DNA of 21,038 bases, taken from positions 1 through 21,038 of the forward strand of contig URLG01000047.1 of the NCBI GenBank assembly GCA_900548535.1. Direction: 5' to 3'. How positions within the stretch are numbered: position 1 is the stretch's first letter; each line of letters begins with the position of its first letter. Shown piece by piece: positions 1 to 8,168 of this stretch. The stretch is from Candidatus Segatella intestinihominis. GTDB taxonomy: Bacteria; Bacteroidota; Bacteroidia; Bacteroidales; Bacteroidaceae. The notes under the pieces are model-generated. The model ran no database searches, had not been told where the DNA came from, and worked only from the letters and a program-made list of their open reading frames with translations. The position numbers and the translations under genes were made by a program.

Positions 1-65
1 TTGCTCAGGCACTTATAAATAATGTTAAACTATAGTGTTGCGGAATTAAGGTAAAATAAAAAACA

Positions 66-87
66 AGCAAGAGACTTTCCTCTTGCT
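66..87 (-). terminator. Second of two tandem rho-independent terminators
   Basis: An 8-bp perfect stem (AGCAAGAG / CTCTTGCT) with a 6-base loop. Read on the minus strand it is followed by a T-rich tract (TGTTTTTTATTTT). It lies just beyond the first terminator of the zinc-ribbon gene and probably acts as a backup. Confidence 0.7.
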
Positions 88-101
88 AACAATTCCATAA
101 A

Positions 102-138
102 AAAAGCTCGCCCTCACAGTTAATGTGGGCGAGCTTTT
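102..138 (-). terminator. Rho-independent terminator of the nif3-like / zinc-ribbon operon
   Basis: A 12-bp stem (AAAAGCTCGCCC pairing with GGGCGAGCTTTT) with a 13-base loop. It is flanked by A and T runs on both sides, so it can work in either direction, and on the minus strand it ends in seven T. It starts 34 bp after the stop of the zinc-ribbon gene. Confidence 0.85.
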
Positions 139-171
139 ATTCTATATCATATAGGATACTGCATATATGAT

Positions 172-1005
172 TTATTCTCCCTCTTCAGGAGCCTCAGTCT
201 TCTTCTTGCGGATAGCGCGCTTGCGCTTTGGTTTCTCCTCCTTAGGAGTCTCAACCTTAATACCAGCCAACTCTGGGTCGATTAAGATACGACCACAGTA
301 CTCACAAGGAATAATCTTCTTGTGCATCTTGATGTCCAACTGGCGCTGAGGTGGAATCTTGTTGAAGCAACCGCCACAAGCACCACGCTGTACGTAAACG
401 ATGCCCAAACCATTGCGAGCACCATTGCGGATACGCTTGAAGCTAGCGAGCAAGCGTGGCTCAATCTTCTTCTCCAAGTCGAGAGCCTTCTCATGGAGGC
501 GATCTTCCTCCTCACGTGTCTCAGCCATGATGTCTTCCAGCTCAGAGCGCTTCTCTATCAAACCCTTCTCACGGTCTGCCTTCTGCTCCTCAGCCTTGTG
601 CAAATCATGCTCGCAATCACGCATCTTGAACTGACCCTCGCGAATCTTCTTGTTGCAAAGCTCGATTTCCAACTCCTGGAACTCTATCTCCTTGCTCAAT
701 GTATCGTACTCACGGTTGTTGCTAACGGTTTCGAGCTGTGAATGATAACGATCCAAGCTTGCCTTAGCGTCCTCAATCTCTTGCTGCTTCTGAGTAACCG
801 CACGTCCAAACTGATCTATCTCGTTCTTGATCTTCTCGATACGAGTGTTAAGACCAGCAATCTCGTCTTCCAAGTCCTCAACCTCAAGAGGGAGCTCACC
901 TCTCAAAGCACGATTCTCATCAATGCCCGACAAAGTGGTCTGAAGCTGATAGAGAGCCTTCAACTTCTCTTCCACTGTCAAATCTGTAGGATCTTTCTTT
1001 GCCAT
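172..1005 (-). CDS. C4-type zinc-ribbon coiled-coil protein
   Basis: A 277-aa soluble protein. Residues about 10-190 are a long charged coiled coil, including the family-typical NREYDTLSKEI at 97-107. A zinc ribbon follows, with Cys210-x2-Cys213 and Cys234-x2-Cys237. The tail (250-277) is rich in Lys and Glu and looks disordered. This is the architecture of the CT398/HP0958 family (C4-type zinc-ribbon domain); family members are described as nucleic-acid-binding or scaffold proteins, but the role in Bacteroidota is not settled. The ATG at 1005 is the only sensible start. It lies 102 bp downstream of the Nif3-like gene on the same strand with no terminator between, so co-transcription is likely. 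The two genes are commonly neighbours in Bacteroidota (recalled from general knowledge, not tested here). Tandem terminators follow it. Confidence 0.9.
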   Translation of the reverse strand: MAKKDPTDLTVEEKLKALYQLQTTLSGIDENRALRGELPLEVEDLEDEIAGLNTRIEKIKNEIDQFGRAVTQKQQEIEDAKASLDRYHSQLETVSNNREYDTLSKEIEFQELEIELCNKKIREGQFKMRDCEHDLHKAEEQKADREKGLIEKRSELEDIMAETREEEDRLHEKALDLEKKIEPRLLASFKRIRNGARNGLGIVYVQRGACGGCFNKIPPQRQLDIKMHKKIIPCEYCGRILIDPELAGIKVETPKEEKPKRKRAIRKKKTEAPEEGE

Positions 1006-1107
1006 ATTTCTTTATACTATTTAATAATTAATATTTTAATATCTCATAGGGGCATTCTCTCCCCTTATCGCATTCAAATTCTTCACTCTTCGTTCATCAC
1101 TCTTCAC

Positions 1108-1899
1108 TTACATGTAGAGTATCGGATTGGTGTTGATCTCGGAGATGTAGCACTTAGCCTCAGGGAAATTCTCCATGATGATGTTTCTGAAGATTTCACT
1201 GGTAAACTGCTCACTCTGATAATGACCGATGACACATATCTGAATCTCCTGCTCATGACCGAAGTACTCATGATAATGCATCTCGCCCGTGATAAAGGCA
1301 TCGGCACCAGCCTGGATGGCATCCTCCAGCAGGAAGGAACCTGCGCCTCCGCAGAGAGCCACCTTCTGGATAGGACGGCGCAACAGCTGATTGCACTGCA
1401 GACACTCCACGCCAAAACGCTCCTTGAGCATCAGCACCAAGTCATCGGCAGCTTGCTCCTCAGCAAATTCGCCTATCACTCCATTGCCACCTTTCACGCC
1501 ATCCACTTCCTTCTCTCCACCGAAGAACTGAATGTTCTTCAGTCCCAGTTTCTCTGCTATCTTGAAGTTTACGCCCCCCGTAGCCGCATCCATATTGGTA
1601 TGCATCGACACGATGGTAATATCGTTCTTGATAGCCTTCAGCACAGTACGCTGCACATAGTTCTCATCCGATATTCTAGCCAGCTTGCGGAATATCAGCG
1701 GATGGTGGCTCACGATGAGATTACAGCCCTTCTGGAGAGCCTCATCCACCACAGCCTCAGTGACGTCAAGACACAACAATGCCCCTGACATTTCTACCGT
1801 CTCTGTCAATCCAACTTGCAAGCCGGCATTATCGTATCCTTCCTGCAAGGGCAGAGGCGCGCAATGTTCAAGGGCATCAACAACCTGTTTTATTTTCAC
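1108..1899 (-). CDS. Nif3-like dinuclear metal-centre protein (GTP cyclohydrolase I type 2 / YbgI family)
   Basis: A 263-aa protein of the short Nif3/YbgI form, lacking the PII-like insertion of the roughly 360-aa members. Metal-binding motifs are visible: SHHPLIF (His65, His66), HTNMDAATGG (His100, Asp104) and, near the C terminus, GHYQSE (His226, Glu230). GGAGS at 184-188 and ITGEMHYHE at 203-211 are also typical. Family structures are toroidal hexamers with two metals per subunit; the physiological substrate is uncertain. The start is GTG at 1899: an in-frame stop lies 18 bp upstream with no ATG between, and the N terminus (MKIKQVVDALE) fits the family. AGGAG sits only one base before the GTG, so it is probably not a working ribosome-binding site. 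A TAnnTTTG element lies about 30 bp upstream. Confidence 0.92.
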   Translation of the reverse strand: MKIKQVVDALEHCAPLPLQEGYDNAGLQVGLTETVEMSGALLCLDVTEAVVDEALQKGCNLIVSHHPLIFRKLARISDENYVQRTVLKAIKNDITIVSMHTNMDAATGGVNFKIAEKLGLKNIQFFGGEKEVDGVKGGNGVIGEFAEEQAADDLVLMLKERFGVECLQCNQLLRRPIQKVALCGGAGSFLLEDAIQAGADAFITGEMHYHEYFGHEQEIQICVIGHYQSEQFTSEIFRNIIMENFPEAKCYISEINTNPILYM

Positions 1900-1930
1900 G
1901 CTCCTATGTATTTTTTAATCTTTTAGACTG

Positions 1931-1938
1931 CAAAGTTA
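1931..1938 (-). promoter_or_regulatory. Candidate -7 element for the nif3-like operon
   Basis: TAACTTTG on the minus strand matches the Bacteroidota -7 consensus TAnnTTTG and lies 32 bp before the GTG start. No clear -33 TTTG is seen 20 bases upstream, so the call rests on the -7 match and its position. Confidence 0.5.
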
Positions 1939-2055
1939 AGCATTTCTTATTGATTTTGTAACGGATAGCCCCTTTGTTTAATCTTTTTTAATACATTATT
2001 TCAGCTTTCATCAAAATTATTTGCAAAAAGAGGGGAAAGTTATTATTTTTTTTAG

Positions 2056-2063
2056 TAATTTTG
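2056..2063 (+). promoter_or_regulatory. Candidate -7 element for aguA
   Basis: TAATTTTG matches TAnnTTTG and lies 31 bp before the aguA ATG. The nearest upstream TTTG (2020-2023) is too far away for a normal -33 box, so the promoter is weak or activator-dependent if real. Confidence 0.45.
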
Positions 2064-2093
2064 CAACCATAATTTTTTAAAATAGTATAGCTT

Positions 2094-3203
2094 ATGTATC
2101 AACCTTCATTGCCTTGTGATTTCGCACTGCCTGCCGAATGGGAGCAGCAAAGTGCCATCATGCTCACCTGGCCACATGCCGGGACCGACTGGAAGCCATA
2201 CCTCCGACAGATAACCAACACCTATCTGGAACTGTCGGACATCATCACGCGCTTCGAGCATTTGCTTGTGGTAACCCCTATCAAGGAGAGTACCCGAACC
2301 ATGCTTGCCGAACGTCTCTCGGCTGAGCAGATGAATCGTGTGCATCTATTCGAGATGGACACCAATGATACATGGGCTCGCGATCACGGTCCCATCACCC
2401 TCGTGTCTCGCAGCAAGCGCAATTCTTACGCCATCCCTATTCACCTGCTTGACTTCAAGTTCAATGGATGGGGAGAAAAGTTTGCCTGGCAGAAAGACAA
2501 TGCCATCAATATGCAGCTCTATTATCAGGGAGCCTTTGATGCTGCCATGGAGAATCATCAGGGCTTTGTGCTCGAAGGTGGCAGCATAGAGAGCGATGGC
2601 AAGGGTACCATCTTCACTACGTCCCAGTGCCTGCTGGCTCCTCATCGCAACCAGCCGTTTACTCGTGAGAATATCGAGGCGCAGCTCAAGAATTTCTTCC
2701 AAGCTCGCCAAGTGGTATGGCTGGACCATGGCAATCTGATAGGCGATGATACCGACGGCCATATCGACACCATCGTACGTGTGGCTCCTCACGACACCTT
2801 ATTATATATGGGGTGCGACGACCCAGAAGATGAGCAATATGAAGACTTTAAGGCTCTGGAGGAGCAACTACTGAAGCTCTTCACCTTCGAGGGATACCCT
2901 TATCGCCTTTTGAAGCTCCCGATGCCAGGTGCCATCTACGACGAGGGCGACCGTCTCACCACTGACAAGGACAGCAAGGGCGACCGACTGCCAGCCACCT
3001 ATGCCAACTTCCTCATACTGAATGGTGCGGTGATCTACCCTACCTACAATCAGCCCGAGAAAGACGAGGAGGCACGCCGCCAGATACAACTTGCCTTCCC
3101 CGACCGGGAGATTATCGGCGTAGACTCGCTCACCATCATTCGCCAGCATGGCAGCATCCATTGCCTCACCATGCAATTGACAGAAGGAACGTTAAGAATG
3201 TGA
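2094..3203 (+). CDS. aguA: Agmatine deiminase
   Basis: A 369-aa enzyme of the PAD_porph/agmatine deiminase family. It converts agmatine to N-carbamoylputrescine and ammonia, the first committed step of the agmatine route to putrescine, in the cytosol. Hallmarks are PAEWEQQSAIMLTWPH at the N terminus, NDTWARDHGP (Asp97), LEGGSIESDG (160-169), TDGHIDT with His223, YDEGDR, and the catalytic cysteine Cys357 in HGSIHCLTMQ. Length is normal for the family. The next gene codes for the following enzyme of the pathway 45 bp downstream, which supports agmatine as the substrate over peptidyl-arginine. The ATG at 2094 gives the expected N terminus. No arginine decarboxylase is in the window. Confidence 0.95.
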   Translation: MYQPSLPCDFALPAEWEQQSAIMLTWPHAGTDWKPYLRQITNTYLELSDIITRFEHLLVVTPIKESTRTMLAERLSAEQMNRVHLFEMDTNDTWARDHGPITLVSRSKRNSYAIPIHLLDFKFNGWGEKFAWQKDNAINMQLYYQGAFDAAMENHQGFVLEGGSIESDGKGTIFTTSQCLLAPHRNQPFTRENIEAQLKNFFQARQVVWLDHGNLIGDDTDGHIDTIVRVAPHDTLLYMGCDDPEDEQYEDFKALEEQLLKLFTFEGYPYRLLKLPMPGAIYDEGDRLTTDKDSKGDRLPATYANFLILNGAVIYPTYNQPEKDEEARRQIQLAFPDREIIGVDSLTIIRQHGSIHCLTMQLTEGTLRM

Positions 3204-3248
3204 GTCAATCATAAATCCCCAAGTTCAAAATTCAAAGTTCAAAATTAA

Positions 3249-4130
3249 ATGAAACTCGGAATATTACAATTACATATCACGGCAGACATTGCCGACAACA
3301 AGACTCGCCTCGCTGAGGGCATCATCGACCTTGCCCACCGTGGAGCTGAGCTCATCGTACTGCAGGAGCTCCACAACACCCTCTACTTCTGTCAAGTGGA
3401 GGATGTAGAGAATTTCAATCTCGCCGAGCCTATTCCTGGTCCATCTACCGAATTCTATGGCAAGCTAGCCAAGGATCTCAGCGTAGTCATCGTCACCTCC
3501 CTCTTTGAGCGCAGAGCCCCAGGCTTGTATCACAACACGGCGGTAGTCATTGAGAAAGACGGCACCATAGCTGGCAAGTATCGCAAGATGCATATCCCTG
3601 ATGACCCTGCCTATTATGAGAAATTCTATTTCACCCCTGGCGATTTAGGTTTCCACCCTATCCAGACCTCCGTGGGCAAACTGGGAGTCTTGGTATGCTG
3701 GGACCAGTGGTATCCAGAGGCAGCCCGACTGATGGCACTCCAGGGAGCCGAGATGCTTATCTACCCTACCGCCATCGGCTATGCCACCTACGATACAGAA
3801 GAAGAGCAGCAGCGCCAACGAGAGGCTTGGACCACCGTGATGCGAGGTCATGCCGTAGCCAACGGATTGCCTGTGGTAGCGGTCAACAGAGTGGGCTTCG
3901 AGCCAGACCCTAGTGGTCAGACCGATGGCATCCAGTTCTGGGGCAGCAGCTTTGTGGCTGGTCCTCAGGGCGAGCTCCACTATCGTGCGAACGACAACGA
4001 GGAAGAAAGCCTCGTGGTAGACATCGACCTCAAGCATAGCGAGGATGTGCGCCGCTGGTGGCCATTCCTCCGCGACCGCCGCATCGAGAATTACGGAGAT
4101 ATCACAAGAAGATTCATCGACAAAAGATGA
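3249..4130 (+). CDS. aguB: N-carbamoylputrescine amidase
   Basis: A 293-aa nitrilase-superfamily (carbon-nitrogen hydrolase) protein. The catalytic triad is visible: Glu40 in VLQELHN, Lys113 in YRKMHIPDD and the nucleophile Cys150 in LVCWDQWYPEAAR. WDQWYPE and the CQVEDVENF stretch near residue 48 are typical of AguB. The enzyme hydrolyses N-carbamoylputrescine to putrescine, CO2 and ammonia, completing the step begun by AguA. It follows aguA by 45 bp and is almost certainly in the same operon. The spacer carries a small duplication of AAGTTCAAAATT. The ATG at 3249 is chosen because the protein starts directly with the first beta strand (MKLGILQLHI). Confidence 0.95.
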   Translation: MKLGILQLHITADIADNKTRLAEGIIDLAHRGAELIVLQELHNTLYFCQVEDVENFNLAEPIPGPSTEFYGKLAKDLSVVIVTSLFERRAPGLYHNTAVVIEKDGTIAGKYRKMHIPDDPAYYEKFYFTPGDLGFHPIQTSVGKLGVLVCWDQWYPEAARLMALQGAEMLIYPTAIGYATYDTEEEQQRQREAWTTVMRGHAVANGLPVVAVNRVGFEPDPSGQTDGIQFWGSSFVAGPQGELHYRANDNEEESLVVDIDLKHSEDVRRWWPFLRDRRIENYGDITRRFIDKR

Positions 4131-4132
4131 TA

Positions 4133-4214
4133 AAGAAGATAAAGATTATATAGAAGATACTTAAGAAGATAAAGATTATATAGAAGATACTTAAGAAGAT
4201 AAAGATTATATAGG
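4133..4214. repeat. 30-bp tandem repeat between aguB and the AEC transporter
   Basis: Two exact 30-bp units (4133-4162 and 4163-4192) and a third, incomplete copy to about 4214. The unit begins AAGAAGATAAAGATTATATA. It starts 3 bp after the aguB stop and ends 12 bp before the next ATG, filling almost the whole spacer. No hairpin or T-run is seen, so it does not look like a terminator. Confidence 0.9.
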
Positions 4215-4226
4215 AGATTCAGGATC

Positions 4227-5135
4227 ATGCAGAATTTGGAAGTGATGGTGGTATTGTTCATCATCGTGATTTTAGGGTACGTCGCCTGCAAGCTAGGCTA
4301 TATGGGCGACAAGTTTGACAAGAAGTTATCATCTATTGTAGTAGACATCACCTGCCCACTGCTGGTTCTCTCATCAGTGATGGGCGACGACTTGCCTGAT
4401 CGTACCCTCATTCTGCCCCTGCTCGGCGTAGGCTTCCTCACGTACATTATATTATTAGTGTTCGGATTCTGGGTGCCTCGCCTCATCTCCAAGAGTCATG
4501 ACGACCAGGGCATGATAGGTTTTGCCCTCATGTTTGCCAACGTAGGCTTCATCGGCTATCCTATCGTATCGAGCATCTTCGGCCCGCACGCCGTGTTTTA
4601 CGCCGCCTTGCTCAATATGCCCAACACCTTCTTCATCTTCACCGCAGGCGTGATGCTCATCAAGGGCGAGTATAGCTTGAAGCAGTTCAACCCTAAGGTA
4701 CTCATCAGCCCAGCGATGCTCGGAGCCTTCCTTGCCGCCATCATCGTGGCACTCGGCATCCATACCCCCGACATCATCGCTCGCCCTGTAACAATGGTGG
4801 GCAACATCACCGTGCCAGCAGCCCTGATGATTATCGGTTCGTCGATGGCAAAGCTACCTCTGCGAGACATTATCGGCAGCACCAAGATATACATTACCGC
4901 CCTGCTCCGTCTCACCGTGGTACCGCTCTCCATCTACTTCCTCTTCAAGGTATGTGGTGTCAACGATATGGTCAACAACATCAACACCGTGGTCATCGCC
5001 ATGCCAGTGGCTAGCTTCGGCACCATGTTCTGCCTCAAGTATGGGCGTGATCCATCGCTCATCACCGAAACCACCTTCATCACCACCCTGGGATCCATTA
5101 TCACCATCCCGCTCATCACGCAGCTGTTTGGTTAA
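4227..5135 (+). CDS. AEC-family (auxin efflux carrier-type) transporter
   Basis: A 302-aa inner-membrane protein with about ten hydrophobic segments in two groups split by a polar middle region near residues 145-160, as in AEC/BASS-fold permeases. Typical features are the helix with FANVGFIGYPIV (103-114), a proline-broken TM segment near TCPLLVLSSV, and a matching broken segment in the second half (NITVPAALMIIGSSMAKL). Such carriers export or take up small organic acids such as malate; the substrate here cannot be read from sequence. It follows aguB across the 30-bp repeat with no terminator, so it may share the polyamine transcript, but a role in polyamine transport is only a guess. The ATG at 4227 is the first in frame after the repeat. 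Confidence 0.85.
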   Translation: MQNLEVMVVLFIIVILGYVACKLGYMGDKFDKKLSSIVVDITCPLLVLSSVMGDDLPDRTLILPLLGVGFLTYIILLVFGFWVPRLISKSHDDQGMIGFALMFANVGFIGYPIVSSIFGPHAVFYAALLNMPNTFFIFTAGVMLIKGEYSLKQFNPKVLISPAMLGAFLAAIIVALGIHTPDIIARPVTMVGNITVPAALMIIGSSMAKLPLRDIIGSTKIYITALLRLTVVPLSIYFLFKVCGVNDMVNNINTVVIAMPVASFGTMFCLKYGRDPSLITETTFITTLGSIITIPLITQLFG

Positions 5136-5196
5136 GACGACATACACTAATTCAAGACATAACATTTATCAACAAACCAATAAAAGACATAGATTT

Positions 5197-6954
5197 ATGA
5201 ACGAGAACAACCTAAGAATACGCAGCCGCCATCTGCTCTTCGCCCTCGCACTGAGTGGAGCCTTCGCAGGCTATATGCCGACTGCCCATGCCGCCGTGAT
5301 AGAGCATCAGGGCGACCGCTACATCATCCATGTATCTGAGATGGAGCTTAATGGCGAGGAATCCCTCCTCGACATCTTGCAGCTATGCCCAGACCTCATC
5401 ACTCTTGATGGCAACAACGTCTTGGGCGGTGATCCTTTTGCTAACCTCTACGGCAAGTACGCCCTCCGCATCGACAATGAGGAGTATGGTCTCGACTATA
5501 CCACCCTGCTCCACCATCTCAAGGCTCGTGAGATAGAAAGCATCAAGATATGCCACAATGCCGAGGTGATGAAGGGCTGCACCAATATGAAGCGCATCAT
5601 CGACATCACACTGCGCAAACATGACAATAGCACCAGCGGCAGAGTAGGCATCACTGGCGATACATACGGTGGAGGCAAGATGATTGCCAGCGTATTGCAT
5701 CAGCAGGACAAACTGCGCATCCTGAGCCATGTAGAGGGAAGTATGCAGCGCTCCAAGAACGAAGGCATCACCAATCACTATTCGCATGAGGGAGCCAAGT
5801 TCAATCTGGTCTGGACACCGACCTCGAAGGACAATCTGGAGATAGATGTATTCCAAACCTATACCCGCAATCACTTTACGGGCAATCTGGGCGACTATGC
5901 CCGTGCCTACCACTTCCAGGCAGACTATCTCCGTTCACTGGGCGAAAATGGTTCCACCGTCCTCTTCACCCTCTCCACCGAGCACATCAGTGACCAAGGA
6001 GGAGAAGAAGACAAATTCTATGATGACTATGGAGAAATGGGCGAAAGATACCACAATCATTCCGCCTACCCTGGGGGCGTAGTGGAGTTTGCCTTCCCGC
6101 TATTCACGAAAGATATGTGGATGACGGCAGGTGTAGAGGTAGGTTTCTCCATCGAGAAAAATTGCGTCGCCCAGTACACCAATCATTCCAACTACCAGGA
6201 CTATTACGCCCAGCTAGACTGGAATCTCGGCAAGTGGGCATTCATGGTGGGCGATCGCTACCGTGTGCTCAATTTCAATCTGAAACAGATAGATGCATTG
6301 TCCAAGCACAAGCATACCACTCACAATAATTCCTATACCGTGAGTGCCGCTTATAGCCTCACTCCTGGCAACACTGTGCAGGGCAGCTTTGCCCATCGTT
6401 ACTATGATGCGGAATTTGCCGACTTCATCACTGCTGGCAATGATGAGAATGCCTGGCAGCCCGTATACACCAACGACTTAAACCACCGTATGGCATACAT
6501 TTCGGAATTGAAGCATACTTATAGCCACCCGAACCTCATAGTGAGTTCGCAGGTGCAGAATATCCACCAAGACATAGTCAATGGTCATGACAATCGTCTC
6601 GGCATCGGTAGCACCCTCTTCTGGCATACGGGCATCTTGCGCCTCACCACTGGTTTCAACTACTATTGGGAGAAGCAGACCCAGCCATCCCAGTCCATCT
6701 ACAGCAACTATGCCATCTTCAAGTTGGCACCTCAGTTGTCACTGGCTGATGGATGGCGTCTCGCCTCCAACCTCATCTGGAGCACCCGTCGCCATGCCGA
6801 CACCAAGCCATACGCTCCTGCCAATCTCTATGCAGAGGTAGGCGTATACAAGAACTTCGGCAAGCACTGGGCTGTGGAAGGCAGATACCACGACATCGCT
6901 GGTCAGCACATGGGCAACCGTGCCGCCACCATCGGAGCCACCTATTATTGGTAA
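5197..6954 (+). CDS. TonB-receptor-like outer-membrane beta-barrel protein
   Basis: A 585-aa protein. The reading frame is open from 4954, but the true start is the ATG at 5197, which gives a signal peptide (LLFALALSGAF then a likely AHA cleavage near residue 31). Residues about 32-150 resemble a degenerate TonB-dependent receptor plug (ESLLDILQLCPDL, ALRIDNEEYG, AREIESIKICHNAEV, IIDITLRK). The rest shows alternating beta strands rich in aromatic residues and ends in GATYYW, with a terminal aromatic residue as in barrels folded by BamA. No CarboxypepD-like N-terminal domain and no clear TonB box are seen, and it is shorter than SusC proteins. It starts 61 bp after the AEC gene on the same strand. 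The ligand is unknown. Confidence 0.8.
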   Translation: MNENNLRIRSRHLLFALALSGAFAGYMPTAHAAVIEHQGDRYIIHVSEMELNGEESLLDILQLCPDLITLDGNNVLGGDPFANLYGKYALRIDNEEYGLDYTTLLHHLKAREIESIKICHNAEVMKGCTNMKRIIDITLRKHDNSTSGRVGITGDTYGGGKMIASVLHQQDKLRILSHVEGSMQRSKNEGITNHYSHEGAKFNLVWTPTSKDNLEIDVFQTYTRNHFTGNLGDYARAYHFQADYLRSLGENGSTVLFTLSTEHISDQGGEEDKFYDDYGEMGERYHNHSAYPGGVVEFAFPLFTKDMWMTAGVEVGFSIEKNCVAQYTNHSNYQDYYAQLDWNLGKWAFMVGDRYRVLNFNLKQIDALSKHKHTTHNNSYTVSAAYSLTPGNTVQGSFAHRYYDAEFADFITAGNDENAWQPVYTNDLNHRMAYISELKHTYSHPNLIVSSQVQNIHQDIVNGHDNRLGIGSTLFWHTGILRLTTGFNYYWEKQTQPSQSIYSNYAIFKLAPQLSLADGWRLASNLIWSTRRHADTKPYAPANLYAEVGVYKNFGKHWAVEGRYHDIAGQHMGNRAATIGATYYW

Positions 6955-7012
6955 AGTTAATTATAGCAACTTAAGATTTTAATTTTATATAAGAGAGTAT
7001 TTTTTAGAAAAA

Positions 7013-7152
7013 ATGGAAAAGAAAGTAAACTCATTCATTGCGATGATACCATCTGGCTCATCCTCTGCGCCATGTGTTTAGGTTCGTGCCTGGTGGCTAT
7101 CCTCGGATTCGTACCGAAGCCCCAGCCTCAGCAAGTGGCAGAAGAGAATTAA
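7013..7152 (+). pseudogene. Small single-TM membrane protein gene broken by a -1 frameshift
   Basis: The ATG at 7013 opens a frame that stops after 22 codons at 7079-7081. The overlapping frame is open to TAA at 7150-7152 and encodes a credible membrane helix (TIWLILCAMCLGSCLVAILG) followed by a Pro/Gln-rich tail. One extra A in the run near 7016-7019 would join the two into a 46-residue protein starting MEKESKLIHCDD. This looks like a one-base loss in a homopolymer, by mutation or sequencing error. A short product from the ATG at 7072 is also possible. The family is not recognised. Confidence 0.4.
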
Positions 7153-7256
7153 CTTTCTTTTGCCAAAACCGGTGCAAGATTTCTTCCTTTCGCTCATTTT
7201 ATAGACAGAGAAAAGAGAAAGAATATAAAATAAGAAAAAAGAAAGGAAAGATAAGT

Positions 7257-8003
7257 ATGAGAAAGAAAAGATTCATTCTGGCAGCCATGGCGATGCTCTT
7301 GACTGCCCTCACATTCCAGTCATGCAGCGATGATGACAACACCGACTGGAGTAAGGTATACCCTAATGCCTTGGTAACGGTAAAGCAGGATGGCGATGCC
7401 ACCTATCTGCAGCTTGACGACAATACTACCCTCTACCCCAAGAACATCAAGAAGCCATTCGGCGACAAGGAGGTTAGAGCATTGGTCAACTATTCAGCTA
7501 CCGATGAGAAGAGCGAGGTGTACAACCAGGTGGTCTACGTCAACTGGATAGACAGCATCCTGACCAAGCAGCCCGTACCAAGCCTTGGCACCACAGAGCA
7601 GAACGCCCAGAAGTATGGCGATGACATGGTAGATATCGTTCGCGACTGGGTAACCATCGCCGAGGATGGCTATCTCACCCTCCGTTTCCGTGCCCTCTGG
7701 GGTGGAGCGAAGGTCCACTACATCAATCTCGTATCTGGCGTTAACCCAGAGAATCCATACGAGGTAGAGCTTCGCCACAATGCCAACGGCGATCCAAAAT
7801 GGCGCTGGGGCGATGCCTTGGTAGCCTTCGACCTCAACAAGGTATTGCCAGATACGCAGGGCAAGACTGTAAAGTTGACCATTCGCTGGAAGTCATCTCA
7901 GGGCGAGAAGACCGTAGATTTCGACTATTGCTCTCGCAAGTCCATCTCCAGCCCATCCATGCTCAATGGCTACGACAAGGCAGCCATCAGCCAGATGATG
8001 TAA
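7257..8003 (+). CDS. NigD-like lipoprotein
   Basis: A 248-aa secreted lipoprotein. The frame is open from 7074, but the ATG at 7257 gives a standard type II signal peptide (RKKR, hydrophobic core, FQSC with lipid-carrying Cys23). Cys23 is followed by SDDDN, an acidic stretch like the Bacteroidota lipoprotein export signal, so it is probably surface-exposed. The mature part fits the two-domain NigD layout: an N-terminal OB-like beta domain (about 30-95, DWSKVYPNALVTV) and a C-terminal beta-sandwich (about 110-240, VTIAEDGYLTLRF, ALWGG, DFDYCSRKS). The family is widespread in Bacteroidota and its function is unknown. A terminator follows 30 bp after the stop. No consensus -7 box was found in the spacer. 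Confidence 0.85.
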   Translation: MRKKRFILAAMAMLLTALTFQSCSDDDNTDWSKVYPNALVTVKQDGDATYLQLDDNTTLYPKNIKKPFGDKEVRALVNYSATDEKSEVYNQVVYVNWIDSILTKQPVPSLGTTEQNAQKYGDDMVDIVRDWVTIAEDGYLTLRFRALWGGAKVHYINLVSGVNPENPYEVELRHNANGDPKWRWGDALVAFDLNKVLPDTQGKTVKLTIRWKSSQGEKTVDFDYCSRKSISSPSMLNGYDKAAISQMM

Positions 8004-8033
8004 AAGCCATCCATAAGATAAGAAAATATATTT

Positions 8034-8080
8034 CCCCTGCTATTCGTTTTCCTTCAGAAGACAAAATAGCAGGGGATTTT
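8034..8080 (+). terminator. Rho-independent terminator of the NigD-like gene
   Basis: An 11-bp stem (CCCCTGCTATT pairing with AATAGCAGGGG, 8034-8044 with 8065-8075) with a 20-base loop, followed by ATTTTGG and more T-rich sequence. It starts 30 bp after the NigD-like stop. Confidence 0.7.
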
Positions 8081-8168
8081 GGTATTAGTTTTAATTAAAA
8101 CACATAACTGCAGTTTGTTGTACTTTCACCTTCCCTCTATGATGCACTTTCCTAGAAAGTAGCTTTCG

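Noticed and set aside
322..741. 139-aa plus-strand open frame
   Set aside because: It is antisense to the zinc-ribbon gene and shows leucine-rich nonsense with no family match.
1022..1107. GAAGAGTGA-type short repeats between the nif3-like and zinc-ribbon genes
   Set aside because: They are only two or three imperfect short copies and look like ordinary AT-rich spacer sequence.
742..1788. 348-aa plus-strand open frame
   Set aside because: It lies opposite the clear Nif3-like gene and has no recognisable domain; it is a by-product of that gene's codon use.
4954..5196. Upstream extension of the outer-membrane barrel frame
   Set aside because: It overlaps the AEC gene and would bury the signal peptide; the ATG at 5197 is the start.
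7074..7256. Upstream extension of the NigD-like frame
   Set aside because: It would put 61 low-complexity residues before a perfect lipoprotein signal; the ATG at 7257 is used.
8146..8160. Hairpin ACTTTC-CTA-GAAAGT as terminator of the HD gene
   Set aside because: The stem is only 6 bp and no T-run follows on the minus strand.
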